Shown here: piece by piece, positions 26,569 to 35,540 of the stretch | How the letters are laid out: the number at the start of each line of letters is the position of its first letter | Numbering within the stretch: position 1 is the stretch's first letter | Source of the DNA: Thermoanaerobacter wiegelii Rt8.B1 | GTDB taxonomy: Bacteria > Bacillota > Thermoanaerobacteria > Thermoanaerobacterales > Thermoanaerobacteraceae | Reading direction: 5' to 3' | NCBI RefSeq assembly: GCF_000147695.2 | Contig: NC_015958.1 | Location: forward strand, 1,280,501 to 1,344,500 | Length of the DNA: 64,000 nt | Made by a program: the position numbers and the translations under genes | The notes under the pieces: generated by a model | What the model saw: the letters and a program-made list of their open reading frames with translations, nothing else | Told to the model about the DNA's origin: nothing | Database searches by the model: none

Positions 26569-27704
26569 TGCCTACGGTATTGATGCAAGGAAATGAAGCG
26601 GTAGTGGAGGGAGCTATAGATGCTGGACTAAAATTTTATGCAGGATATCCAATAACTCCCTCTACTGAGATTGCTGAACTTTGTGCCGAAAAACTTCCTT
26701 TTGTAGGTGGGAAATTTATTCAAATGGAAGATGAAATCGCCAGCATGGCAGCAGTTATAGGAGCTTCCCTTACTGGATTAAAAGCAATGACTGCTACATC
26801 GGGTCCTGGGTTTTCTTTAAAACAAGAAAACATAGGCTTCGCTGCTATGGCAGAAATTCCATGTGTTATAGTAGATGTTCAACGAATGGGTCCGAGCACA
26901 GGAATGCCTACTTCCCCTGCACAAGGAGATGTAATGCAATCCAGATGGGGAACTCATGGCGACCATCCTATAATCGTTTTATCACCATCTTCTGTAAAGG
27001 AAGCTTACTATATTACTATTCAAGCTTTTAATCTTTCTGAAAAATACAGGACACCTGTAATTTTACTTATGGATGAAGTTATAGGTCATCTAAGAGAAGC
27101 AGTTAATTTGGATGAATATAAAGATGTAGAAATTTTTGAACGACCCATGCCCCAAGACAAAGAGAACTACTTACCTTACCAGTTTATAGAAAATGGAGTT
27201 GCACCTTTAGCACCCTTTGGTAAAGGTTTTAGATTTCATGTAACAGGACTTGCCCACAATGAAAAAGGATTGCCTACAAATGACCCTAAAGTAACAGAAA
27301 AATTGGTAAAAAGATTGATGGGAAAAATTGAAAACAATAAAAAAGACATACTGATGTTTGAAGAAAAAGATACTGAAGGAGGAGATATATTACTTATATC
27401 CTTTGGTTCTTCTGCTAGAGCTTGTGAAGCAGCAATGGAAGAACTTAAAAAAGAAGGAATAAAAGTTGGACTTTTTAGACCTATAACCATATGGCCTTTC
27501 CCTGATGAAAAATTGAGGGAAATATATCCTAGATTTAAGAAAGTGTTTGTAGTTGAAATGAATACAGGGCAACTTTACTATGAAGTAGATAGAATAATCA
27601 AAGGTAATACCTATGTAGAGAAAATTAACAAATTTAATGGAGAATTTTTCACTCCTTTTGAGATTGTAGAGAAAATAAAGGAGAGTTTTAAAAATGGCAT
27701 CTGA
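26565..27704 (+). CDS. korA: 2-oxoacid:ferredoxin oxidoreductase, alpha subunit
   Basis: A 379-residue subunit of a 2-oxoglutarate- or related 2-oxoacid:ferredoxin oxidoreductase. It contains GYPITPSTEIAELCAE, MEDEIASMAAVIGASLTG and TSGPGFSLKQENIGFAAMAEIPCVIVDVQRMGPSTGMPT, all typical of KorA/VorB-type chains. The gamma domain is separate (korC). Two ATGs (26565, 26568) are possible. It overlaps korB by 11 bp. The preferred substrate cannot be read from sequence; the gdhA neighbourhood favours 2-oxoglutarate. Confidence 0.92.
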   Translation: MMPTVLMQGNEAVVEGAIDAGLKFYAGYPITPSTEIAELCAEKLPFVGGKFIQMEDEIASMAAVIGASLTGLKAMTATSGPGFSLKQENIGFAAMAEIPCVIVDVQRMGPSTGMPTSPAQGDVMQSRWGTHGDHPIIVLSPSSVKEAYYITIQAFNLSEKYRTPVILLMDEVIGHLREAVNLDEYKDVEIFERPMPQDKENYLPYQFIENGVAPLAPFGKGFRFHVTGLAHNEKGLPTNDPKVTEKLVKRLMGKIENNKKDILMFEEKDTEGGDILLISFGSSARACEAAMEELKKEGIKVGLFRPITIWPFPDEKLREIYPRFKKVFVVEMNTGQLYYEVDRIIKGNTYVEKINKFNGEFFTPFEIVEKIKESFKNGI

Positions 27705-28518
27705 GCTGGTGGAAGGGTATTTCAGGAAGGAAACGTTACCAAATATTTGGTGTCCAGGTTGTAGCAATGGAATAGTAACGGCAGCTATTGTAAGAGCAAT
27801 TGACAACTTAGGACTTGACCAAGATAAGGTATGTATTGTATCTGGAATTGGTTGTTCTGCAAGGGCATCAGGATACTTGGATTTTAATACTTTGCATACT
27901 ACCCATGGAAGAGCTATTGCTTTTGCAACAGGTATTAAATTTGCTAATCCTGAGCTTACAGTAATAGTTATTACTGGAGATGGAGATAATGCGGCTATTG
28001 GAGGTAATCACTTTATTCATGCTTGCAGAAGAAATATAGACTTAACTGTAGTAATGTACAACAACCATATTTATGGAATGACAGGAGGACAGTATTCTCC
28101 AACGACTCCACGATTTGACAGAGCTACTACTGCACCTTACGGAAATATTGATAGGTATTTTGATATTTGCAAATTGGCTATTGGAGCAGGTGCTACTTAT
28201 GTAGCTAGAGGTACTGCTTACCATGTTCAACAATTGACAAAACTAATTGAAAGAGGAATTTCTCATAAAGGTTTTTCCTTCATTGAAGCTTTAAGTATAT
28301 GTCCTACTTACTATGGAAGAAAAAATAAAAAAGGAACACCTGCAGATATGCTAAAGTGGTTAAAAGACCATGCAGTAGACATAAAACAAGGTAGTAAAAT
28401 GGACCCTGAAGAGTTTCATGACAAATTTATTATTGGAGAGCTTTTAAATATTGATGAGCCTGAATTTGTAGAAGAATATCAAAAAATGTTAAATAATTTG
28501 AAGGTGAATTACAAATGA
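27694..28518 (+). CDS. korB: 2-oxoacid:ferredoxin oxidoreductase, beta (TPP-binding) subunit
   Basis: A 274-residue TPP-binding subunit. CPGCSNGIVTAAIVRAI gives one cysteine pair and GDGDNAAIGGNHFIHACRRN the TPP/Mg motif (GDGxxxxIG...N). MYNNHIYGMTGGQYSPTTP follows. It overlaps both neighbours by a few bases, indicating coupled translation within korDABC. Confidence 0.93.
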   Translation: MASELVEGYFRKETLPNIWCPGCSNGIVTAAIVRAIDNLGLDQDKVCIVSGIGCSARASGYLDFNTLHTTHGRAIAFATGIKFANPELTVIVITGDGDNAAIGGNHFIHACRRNIDLTVVMYNNHIYGMTGGQYSPTTPRFDRATTAPYGNIDRYFDICKLAIGAGATYVARGTAYHVQQLTKLIERGISHKGFSFIEALSICPTYYGRKNKKGTPADMLKWLKDHAVDIKQGSKMDPEEFHDKFIIGELLNIDEPEFVEEYQKMLNNLKVNYK

Positions 28519-29078
28519 GTTCAATAGAGATAAGATTAAGTGGTTCAGGAGGGCAAGGTTTAATCCTTGCAGGAATAATTTTGGCGGAAGCTGCAATATT
28601 GGATGGTAAAAATAGTGTTCAAAGTCAGTCCTATGGTCCTGAGGCAAGAGGGGGGTCCAGCAAAGCAGAAATAATAATAAGTGATGAATATATAACGTAT
28701 CCTAAGGTATTAAAGCCAGACATACTACTTACTCTTGCGCCTTCTGCCTATTTATGTTATAAAAATGACATGAAAGAAAATGGAATAATTATAATAGATG
28801 AATCAATAATTCCTAATGATGAAGATGCCCAAAAAGTTGTCCGACTTCCCATAATAAAAACTGCACAAGAGGTAATTGGAAGAGCTTTTGTGGCGAATAT
28901 AATATCTTTAGGTGTAATAGCAGAGTTAACTAATGTAGTAACAAAAGAATCTTTGGAAAGAGCTGTTTTAAATAGAGTACCTCCAGGCACAGAAGAGATT
29001 AACAAAAGAGCATTGACAGAGGGCTATAATCTTGTAAAAATGAGGGGTAGTGAAATATGGCAAAAACAGATGATTTGA
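28515..29078 (+). CDS. korC: 2-oxoacid:ferredoxin oxidoreductase, gamma subunit
   Basis: A 187-residue subunit containing the pyruvate-ferredoxin-oxidoreductase gamma fold: RLSGSGGQGLILAGIILAEAA, SQSYGPEARGGSSKAEIIISDE and FVANIISLGVIAELTNVV. It starts in the korB stop (ATGA) and its end overlaps the RpiR-type regulator by 22 bp. Confidence 0.93.
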   Translation: MSSIEIRLSGSGGQGLILAGIILAEAAILDGKNSVQSQSYGPEARGGSSKAEIIISDEYITYPKVLKPDILLTLAPSAYLCYKNDMKENGIIIIDESIIPNDEDAQKVVRLPIIKTAQEVIGRAFVANIISLGVIAELTNVVTKESLERAVLNRVPPGTEEINKRALTEGYNLVKMRGSEIWQKQMI

Positions 29079-29920
29079 TAAAAAGGATACAAGATAATTA
29101 TACAAAATTAAGCAAAAGCCAAAAGATAATAGCAGAGTACATTATAAATCATTATGATAAGGCAGCTTTTATGACAGCTGCAAAATTGGGAGCCAGCATA
29201 AATGTAAGTGAATCAACTGTTGTAAGATTTGCTAATACTTTAGGCTATAATGGATATCCAGAACTTCAAAATGCACTGCAAGAGCTTATAAAAAATAAAC
29301 TTACAACAGTCCAAAGGTTAGAAATGACAGAAGAGACAGATGAAATTGCTATATTGAATAATGTACTAAAAGCCGACATAGAAAACATAAAAGAGACCAT
29401 AAATGAAATAAATAAGGATGACTTTAGAAGAGTCGTTTCAGATATCATCAATGCTACAAAAATTTATATAATAGGTTCCAGAAGTTCTATTGTCATTGCA
29501 GAATATTTGGGATTTTATTTAAATTTAATACGGGAAAATGTGTCAGTCGTTAAAGCCGGCGTATCAGATGTTTTCGAGCAAATTCTCAGAGTTAGTGAAA
29601 ATGATTTAGTGATAGGAATTGGTTTTCCGAGATACTCAAAAAGAACATTAGATGTGCTGAAATATGCAAAATCTCAGAATGCAAAAATCGTTACAATAAC
29701 AGACAGTTTAATTTCTCCTCTTACCTCTGTTGCTGATGAGATATTAATTGCGAAAAGCAACATGGCTTCTTTTGTGGATTCATTAGTGGCACCGCTAAGT
29801 CTTGTCAATGCTCTTGTTGTAGCTGTGGGTCTCAAAGAAAAAGAGAAAATAACGGATACTTTTGAAAAATTGGAAAGTATTTGGGATGAATATGGAGTAT
29901 ATTTCTCGAAGCCAAATTAA
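29057..29920 (+). CDS. MurR/RpiR family transcriptional regulator
   Basis: A 287-residue regulator with an N-terminal HTH_6 domain (LSKSQKIIAEYIINHYDKAAFMTAAKLGASINVSESTVVRFANTLGYNGYPELQ) and a C-terminal SIS sugar-phosphate-binding domain (IYIIGSRSSIVIAEYLGFYL). It starts inside korC, so it belongs to the kor transcript, and lies about 100 bp before gdhA. RpiR proteins usually sense phosphosugars; control of the kor/gdh genes is an inference from position. Confidence 0.9.
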   Translation: MAKTDDLIKRIQDNYTKLSKSQKIIAEYIINHYDKAAFMTAAKLGASINVSESTVVRFANTLGYNGYPELQNALQELIKNKLTTVQRLEMTEETDEIAILNNVLKADIENIKETINEINKDDFRRVVSDIINATKIYIIGSRSSIVIAEYLGFYLNLIRENVSVVKAGVSDVFEQILRVSENDLVIGIGFPRYSKRTLDVLKYAKSQNAKIVTITDSLISPLTSVADEILIAKSNMASFVDSLVAPLSLVNALVVAVGLKEKEKITDTFEKLESIWDEYGVYFSKPN

Positions 29921-30018
29921 TAATAAAATTTTTGAAGGATTATTAAAAAATTTGTAGAATATATAATTTAGAAATCGATTTATTTGCTTCAAAATTTTAA
30001 AATTAGGAGGATAATAAA

Positions 30019-31269
30019 ATGTCAAAAGAGTCATTAAATCCTTTGATTATTGCGCAAAAACAGATTAAAAATGCTTGTGATTTGCTGGGGTTAGAAGAAT
30101 CTGTTTACGAACTTTTAAAGGAACCTATGCGAGTATTAGAAGTTTCCATTCCTGTGCAGATGGATGATGGTACGGTAAAAGTCTTTAAAGGTTATAGGTC
30201 CCAACACAATGACGCATTAGGGCCCACAAAAGGTGGAATAAGATTTCATCCTGATGTTACATTAGATGAAGTAAAAGCCTTATCCATGTGGATGACATTT
30301 AAATGTGGGGTAGTTGGGCTGCCATACGGGGGAGCAAAAGGCGGAGTAGTGGTAAATCCAAAAGAATTATCTAACGATGAGTTGCAGCGGTTAAGCAGGG
30401 GCTATATAAGAGCAATAGTCAGTATAATTGGTCCTAATAAAGATATACCAGCTCCAGATGTAAATACTAACATGCAAATTATGGCTTGGATGGTAGATGA
30501 GTATAACAAAATTGTAGGCTACAATAGCCCTGCGGTCATTACAGGAAAACCTTTGATATATGGTGGTTCTAAAGGAAGAACTGCTGCAACTGGATATGGA
30601 GTTGCATTGATGGCACGGGAGGCTGTAAAACGTTTACAGATGGATTTCAAAAATTGTACATCAGCTGTACAGGGCTTTGGAAATGTTGGAAGTTACACAG
30701 CTTTAAATCTTCATAGATTAGGAGCTAAAATTGTGGCAGTAAGTGATGTGTATGGAGGTATATACAATAAAGACGGAATTGATGTCGAAAAATTAGTAGA
30801 GCATGTAAATAAGACAGGAACAGTTTGCAATTTTGAAGGAACAACCAGTATAACAAATGAAGAGCTTTTAACAATGGATGTAGATATTTTAGCTTTAGCA
30901 GCTTTAGAAAACCAGATAACTTCTGCAAATGCGCCAGATGTAAAGGCGAAAATAATTTGCGAGGGAGCAAATGGTCCTACCACCCCTGAAGCAGATAAAA
31001 TTTTAGCAGAAAAAGGCGTGTTTGTAGTTCCAGATATTTTAGCTAATTCAGGAGGAGTAATAGTCTCATATTTTGAATGGGTGCAAAATCTCATGAATTA
31101 TTACTGGACAGAAAAAGAAGTAGAAGAAAGACAGGAAATTATGATGGTAAATGCTTTTAACGCTATATATGAATTAGCACAGCAGTACAAAGTTGATATG
31201 AGGACAGCAGCTTACATGATATCGATTAAGCGAGTCTATGAAGCTATGAAAATTAGAGGTTGGTTATAA
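30019..31269 (+). CDS. gdhA: Glutamate dehydrogenase (NAD(P)-linked)
   Basis: A 416-residue hexameric-type dehydrogenase interconverting glutamate and 2-oxoglutarate plus ammonia. The substrate site GPTKGGIRFHP and catalytic Lys in VGLPYGGAKGGV are present, as are the Rossmann motif QGFGNVGSYTA and a C-terminal ANSGGVIVSYFEWVQN. ATG 30019 follows TTAGGAGGATAATAAA. It follows the kor-rpiR operon, consistent with glutamate fermentation or with assimilation through 2-oxoglutarate. A terminator ends the unit. Cofactor preference is not determined. Confidence 0.96.
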   Translation: MSKESLNPLIIAQKQIKNACDLLGLEESVYELLKEPMRVLEVSIPVQMDDGTVKVFKGYRSQHNDALGPTKGGIRFHPDVTLDEVKALSMWMTFKCGVVGLPYGGAKGGVVVNPKELSNDELQRLSRGYIRAIVSIIGPNKDIPAPDVNTNMQIMAWMVDEYNKIVGYNSPAVITGKPLIYGGSKGRTAATGYGVALMAREAVKRLQMDFKNCTSAVQGFGNVGSYTALNLHRLGAKIVAVSDVYGGIYNKDGIDVEKLVEHVNKTGTVCNFEGTTSITNEELLTMDVDILALAALENQITSANAPDVKAKIICEGANGPTTPEADKILAEKGVFVVPDILANSGGVIVSYFEWVQNLMNYYWTEKEVEERQEIMMVNAFNAIYELAQQYKVDMRTAAYMISIKRVYEAMKIRGWL

Positions 31270-31270
31270 A

Positions 31271-31296
31271 GGCCTTCAATTGAAGGTCTTTTTTTT
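31271..31296 (+). terminator. Terminator after gdhA
   Basis: GGCCTTCAA/TTGAAGGTC followed by eight T. Confidence 0.85.
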
Positions 31297-31340
31297 ATAT
31301 GGTAAAATATTATAAAAAGCTTATCAGAGGAGGCTTCTTT

Positions 31341-32048
31341 ATGGTAAGGAGTCTTCTAACTGTAGATTGGGATTATTTTATACCTTCTAAAAAAGAGTGG
31401 TTTTTCTCTTATATAGAAAATGATAAAAATTTGACTCAACTGTGGTATAAGAGATATATAAAAGGGAAATTAGAGGGAGAAAATTTGGAAAAGACTATAA
31501 AAGTAGGTAAAGTCATAAAAGGCTTCTGGGATAAAATAAAGACACAGTTTGAGTTTGATAAAAATATTAAAATTTTTGTCTCTGAATCCCATAAAGTTGC
31601 CTATTATTTGGCAAAAAATTTTGAGTGTTCTGAAGTAATTTCTTTTGATGCCCATTCTGATTTAGGATATGGTGGACTACCTTCACTGGATTTTGAATTA
31701 AATTGTGCTAATTGGCTAGGTAAACTTTTAAAAGAAGGTATAGTAAAAAGAGCCAACATTGTATATAGCCCTTACACCTTTGAAAAGCCTTCAGATTTTG
31801 AGGACTTTAACAATCTTTACAATATACAGTATTATAAATCTGTAGAAGAATTACCAAAAGAGAATTTGATAGGGGTTATACACATTTGTAGGTCGGGTAT
31901 TTGGACACCTCCTTGGCTGGATGAGCGATTTGAAAAATTTATAAATGAGTTAGGCTTGCCTTTCAAGAAAATTCCATTAAAAGAGAGAAAATGGGAGGTG
32001 TCAAAGCTTTCTTACGCAGATCAAATCTTTTACCTTAATTTCGCATAA
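31341..32048 (+). CDS. Arginase-like (UPF0489-type) conserved hypothetical protein
   Basis: A 235-residue protein. LLTVDWDYFIP near the start and EVISFDAHSDLGYGG near residue 105 recall the metal-binding Asp/His blocks of the ureohydrolase fold. HICRSGIWTPPWLDERF near the C-terminus is also distinctive. The third arginase motif is not evident, so it may have different chemistry. ATG 31341 has AGAGGAGG before it; an upstream ATG at 31299 lacks a ribosome site. It lies 18 bp before a phosphatase gene. Function unknown. Confidence 0.7.
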   Translation: MVRSLLTVDWDYFIPSKKEWFFSYIENDKNLTQLWYKRYIKGKLEGENLEKTIKVGKVIKGFWDKIKTQFEFDKNIKIFVSESHKVAYYLAKNFECSEVISFDAHSDLGYGGLPSLDFELNCANWLGKLLKEGIVKRANIVYSPYTFEKPSDFEDFNNLYNIQYYKSVEELPKENLIGVIHICRSGIWTPPWLDERFEKFINELGLPFKKIPLKERKWEVSKLSYADQIFYLNFA

Positions 32049-32066
32049 AACTTAAGGAGGAATTGT

Positions 32067-32696
32067 ATGACTACACGACTATATATAGCACGTCACGGGC
32101 AGTCAGAGTGGAATTTACACAATAAAATGCAAGGTGTGCAGGATATTGATTTGACACCTACAGGTTTAAAACAGGCTGAACTACTGGCGAGTCGATTAAA
32201 AAATGAGAAAATAGATTGTATATATTCAAGTGATTTAAAAAGAGCTTATGTAACTGCACAAATAATTGCAAAAGAGTTGGGATTAGAAGTTCAGAAAATT
32301 CCTGAGTTTAGAGAAATGTCCTTTGGTATATGGGAAGGGCTTACATCGGAAGAAATTAATGAATTGTATAAAGAAATATATACATTATGGAAAACAAATC
32401 CTGTTAAAGCTAATATAGAAAAAGGAGAAACTTTAGAAGAAGTTCAAAAGAGAATGGTAAAAAATACTTTGAAGATAGTTGAAGAGAATAAAGGAAAAAA
32501 TATATTGATTGTTTCTCATGGGACTTCTATAAAAGCACTGATTTTAGGGCTTTTAGGAATTGACTTAAGTTTTTATCCTAGATTTAGACTTGATAATACT
32601 TCTCTTAATATAATAGATGTTAAAGAAGATGGAAAAACTGTTTTAGTGCTATTTAACGATACTTGTCATTTGAGGAGAGATGAAAAAATAATATGA
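32067..32696 (+). CDS. Histidine phosphatase family protein (phosphoglycerate-mutase-like)
   Basis: A 209-residue enzyme with the RHG motif LYIARHGQSEWN, SSDLKRAYVTAQIIA, the acid residue in FREMSFGIWEGL, and the second His in ILIVSHGTSIKAL. It belongs to the cofactor-dependent PGM/CobC superfamily. The substrate is not predictable; candidates are phosphosugars or alpha-ribazole phosphate. It overlaps the following flavoprotein by 4 bp. Confidence 0.9.
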   Translation: MTTRLYIARHGQSEWNLHNKMQGVQDIDLTPTGLKQAELLASRLKNEKIDCIYSSDLKRAYVTAQIIAKELGLEVQKIPEFREMSFGIWEGLTSEEINELYKEIYTLWKTNPVKANIEKGETLEEVQKRMVKNTLKIVEENKGKNILIVSHGTSIKALILGLLGIDLSFYPRFRLDNTSLNIIDVKEDGKTVLVLFNDTCHLRRDEKII

Positions 32697-33913
32697 AAAA
32701 AATATTTGTAGTAGGCGGCGGTCCAGCAGGAATGATGGCAGCTTTATCAGCAGCTATGATGGGAAAAGAAGTAAGTATATTTGAGAGGAATAACATTTTA
32801 GGTAAAAAATTATTAGTTACAGGTAATGGAAGGTGTAATATTACGAATTTTGCTGACAAAGAAGAATTTTTCGAGAATATTCCAGGCAATAGTAAATTTT
32901 TATATAGCGCTTTTAGCAAGTTTTCTAATAAGGATTTAATAGAGTTTTTAAATAGAAATGGGCTTAAAACTAAAGTAGAAAGAGGCTTAAGGGTTTTTCC
33001 GGTTTCAGATAAATCAATAGAAGTGAGAGATTTTTTTGTGAATATCCTTAAAAAATATGGAGTAAAGATAAATTATAACTGCAGAGTAAGTGATGTGATA
33101 GTGGAAAATAAACACGTAAAGGGCATAAGTGTTGATGAGAGTGTTTTAAACTGCGATAGTGTAATATTAGCAACAGGAGGAGTGTCATATCCTACGACTG
33201 GCTCTACTGGTGATGGGTATGAAATTGCTAAGAAATTGGGGCACACAATTATAGAGCCATTTCCTTCCTTAGTGCCGATTGTTACATATGAAAATGTAAG
33301 AGAATTGATGGGACTCACTCTTAAAAATGTCAAAGTTTCTGCTTTTTTTGGAGAGAAATTAATAAGAGAAGAGTTTGGAGAAATGCTTTTTACCCATTTT
33401 GGGTTGTCAGGCCCTGCAATACTCACCTTAAGCAGGTTTTTACATGACTACTTAGGTAAGGGAGAAGTGGTAATAAAAATTGACTTAAAGCCGGGACTTA
33501 ATGTTGAAAAGCTGGAGGAAAGAATATTAAGAGATTTTAATAAGTACCAAAATAAAAATCTGAAAAATGCCTTGGAAGATTTATTGCCTCATTCATTAAT
33601 CCTATATGTTATAAAAAGGGCGAATATAGACCCTGATAAAAAAGTTAGGGAAATAACCAAAGATGAAAGAAAAAAATTGGTCAATAGCTTAAAAAATCTT
33701 ACTTTTAAGGTAAAAGGCCTAAGGCCTATAAGAGAAGCAATTGTTACAGGTGGTGGAGTAAGTATAAAAGAAATAAATCCCTCTACAATGGAGTCTAAAA
33801 TAATAAAAGGCTTATTTTTTGCAGGTGAAATTATAGATGTGGATGGATTTACCGGTGGATTCAACTTGCAAATCGCCTTTTCTACGGGATATGTGGCAGG
33901 AATCAATGCGTGA
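32693..33913 (+). CDS. NAD(P)/FAD-dependent oxidoreductase (HI0933/YhiN family)
   Basis: A 406-residue flavoprotein with a Rossmann FAD motif FVVGGGPAGMMAALSAA, NILGKKLLVTGNGRCNITN, SVILATGGVSYPTTGSTGDGY and FFAGEIIDVDGFTGGFNLQIAFSTGYVAG at the C-terminus, the full HI0933 pattern. Members have been annotated as aminoacetone oxidases or BaiN; the true role is unsettled. It starts in the end of the phosphatase gene and is followed by a terminator. Confidence 0.92.
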   Translation: MKKIFVVGGGPAGMMAALSAAMMGKEVSIFERNNILGKKLLVTGNGRCNITNFADKEEFFENIPGNSKFLYSAFSKFSNKDLIEFLNRNGLKTKVERGLRVFPVSDKSIEVRDFFVNILKKYGVKINYNCRVSDVIVENKHVKGISVDESVLNCDSVILATGGVSYPTTGSTGDGYEIAKKLGHTIIEPFPSLVPIVTYENVRELMGLTLKNVKVSAFFGEKLIREEFGEMLFTHFGLSGPAILTLSRFLHDYLGKGEVVIKIDLKPGLNVEKLEERILRDFNKYQNKNLKNALEDLLPHSLILYVIKRANIDPDKKVREITKDERKKLVNSLKNLTFKVKGLRPIREAIVTGGGVSIKEINPSTMESKIIKGLFFAGEIIDVDGFTGGFNLQIAFSTGYVAGINA

Positions 33914-33918
33914 ATGTG

Positions 33919-33941
33919 AAATGCGGGAAACCGCATTTTTT
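33919..33941 (+). terminator. Terminator after the HI0933-type flavoprotein
   Basis: AAATGCGG/CCGCATTT with a GAAA loop, followed by a T-run. Confidence 0.88.
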
Positions 33942-33983
33942 TATTTATTTTGCATAAGATATAATAAGAAAAGGAGGATAAAT

Positions 33984-34445
33984 ATGGGAAAAAGAGTCAA
34001 AAGGAAAAAATACAGATATATTGACAGTGAAAGTATTCTTGTAGTATTGATAATGTTAGGGCTTTTAAGTATAGCTATAACTCAACTTTTGATGACAAAT
34101 GACGATATAAAAGTTTTTTTAAGTTCTACACAAAAATTAGAGGGGATTAATTTAAATTCTAATCTTTCGCAAGAAGGTAAAGTGACAATTGAGGTTGTAG
34201 AAAAGGATAAAGCATTAAATTCCTTTGTATTGCTAGACGGAGAGCCAGTTGGAAATTTTTCTACCAAGTCTATTACTATTACAGTAAGGCCCAATCAAAT
34301 TTTGGAAATAGATGGCACCAGAGAAAAGGAACCTCTTCATTTTAAAGTAGTAGCAATTAGTGAAAATGTAATTGAGCCGCAAAATACCACTGTAGTTAAA
34401 GTAGATAAGAATATACAAAAAATATGTATGATTAGGCTGAAATGA
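33984..34445 (+). CDS. Hypothetical single-pass membrane protein
   Basis: A 153-residue protein with a basic N-terminus (MGKRVKRKKYRYIDSE), one membrane helix (ILVVLIMLGLLSIAITQLLM) and an outside domain of about 110 residues rich in beta-strand patterns. No family is recognised. ATG 33984 follows AAAGGAGGATAAAT. A promoter-like TATAAT lies in the 50 bp upstream. It is located between the flavoprotein and aroH. Confidence 0.75.
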   Translation: MGKRVKRKKYRYIDSESILVVLIMLGLLSIAITQLLMTNDDIKVFLSSTQKLEGINLNSNLSQEGKVTIEVVEKDKALNSFVLLDGEPVGNFSTKSITITVRPNQILEIDGTREKEPLHFKVVAISENVIEPQNTTVVKVDKNIQKICMIRLK

Positions 34446-34514
34446 TTTATTTGTAAAGGGTAATTATGCTATAATATAAAAAAGACAAAAGATGATAGGA
34501 GAGGAGAATGCCCT

Positions 34515-34862
34515 ATAAAAGTCATAAGAGGTGCTATAACTTCCAAAAATACAAAAGAAGATATTTTAAAGGATACTACTATTCTCATTGAAGAAATTAT
34601 TAAAGCAAATGAATTAGAAGAGAAAAACATAATTTCTATTTTTTTTAGTGCTACTAAAGATTTAGATGCGGTTTACCCTGCCGAAGCAGTTAGGAATATG
34701 GGTATGACCTCAATACCTATGATGTGCCTACAAGAAATGGAGGTAAAAGGCAGTCTCAGCCATTGCATAAGAGTTGCGATTTTTACAAATTTAAGTGAAG
34801 ATAAAGAGGTTAAACACGTTTATTTGAAAGAAGCAAAAAAACTGCGTCCAGACTTAGTTTGA
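34515..34862 (+). CDS. aroH: Chorismate mutase (AroH class), start codon irregular
   Basis: About 115 residues of an AroH-type chorismate mutase: KVIRGAITSKNTKEDILK, SIFFSATKDLDAVYPAEAVR, then PMMCLQEMEVKGSLSHCIRV and HVYLKEAKKLRPDLV. The conserved Arg, Glu and final Arg are present. No ATG, GTG or TTG is in frame near the start. The strong ribosome site AGGAGAGGAG (34497-34506) is 8 nt before an ATA at 34515. An ATG at 34508 is in another frame and would join if the AAAA at 34517-34520 were AAA (MPYKVIRGAI). So it uses an AUA start or carries a one-base insertion. It overlaps the cmk ribosome site. Confidence 0.82.
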   Translation: MKVIRGAITSKNTKEDILKDTTILIEEIIKANELEEKNIISIFFSATKDLDAVYPAEAVRNMGMTSIPMMCLQEMEVKGSLSHCIRVAIFTNLSEDKEVKHVYLKEAKKLRPDLV

Positions 34863-34872
34863 GGTGATAGTA

Positions 34873-35538
34873 TTGACTGTAAAAATAGCAATAGATGGGC
34901 CGGCGGGAGCTGGCAAGAGCACTGTTGCAAAAAAATTAGCTAAACTTTTAAATTATACCTATATCGATACAGGTGCTATGTATAGAGCCATTACATATAA
35001 GGCCATACAACAGGGGGTAAATCTTATTGAAGAAAACAAAATAGCTGATATTGTGCAAAGTGCTGATATCATCTTAGAAGGAGAAAAAATTTTTTTAGAT
35101 GGAAAAGACATTTCTGAAGAAATAAGAAAACCGGAGGTTTCTGAAAAAGTATCTTTGGTATCTAAAATACCTAAAGTGAGAGAAATTTTAGTGCAAAAAC
35201 AAAGGAAAATTGCTGAAGGCAAAAATGTAGTAATGGATGGAAGAGACATAGGAACAGTTGTGCTGCCTGATGCACAGTTTAAATTTTTTTTAACTGCTTC
35301 TTTAGAAGAAAGGGCAAAACGGCGTTATAGAGAACTTAAAACTAAAAATGTAAATGTAAGTTATTACGAGGTGTTAAAAGAAATAGAAAATCGTGACACC
35401 ATAGATTCACAGAGAGATACATCTCCTCTAAAAATTGCTGAAGATTCTATTGTCATTGATACTACATATCTTTCAGAAGAGGAAGTTTTAGAAAAACTGT
35501 ACAATATTATAAAGGAAGGATTAAAAGGGGAAATTTAA
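34873..35538 (+). CDS. cmk: Cytidylate kinase
   Basis: A 221-residue P-loop kinase converting CMP and dCMP to diphosphates. It has the Walker A motif AIDGPAGAGKSTVAKKLAK, DTGAMYRAITYKA, VVMDGRDIGTVVLPDA and RYRELKTKNVNVSY. The TTG at 34873 is chosen for the GAGGTGA site 5 nt upstream; a GTG at 34864 lies inside that site. It opens the widely conserved cmk-plsC-ispH-rpsA order and follows aroH closely. Confidence 0.94.
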   Translation: MTVKIAIDGPAGAGKSTVAKKLAKLLNYTYIDTGAMYRAITYKAIQQGVNLIEENKIADIVQSADIILEGEKIFLDGKDISEEIRKPEVSEKVSLVSKIPKVREILVQKQRKIAEGKNVVMDGRDIGTVVLPDAQFKFFLTASLEERAKRRYRELKTKNVNVSYYEVLKEIENRDTIDSQRDTSPLKIAEDSIVIDTTYLSEEEVLEKLYNIIKEGLKGEI

Positions 35539-35540
35539 GT

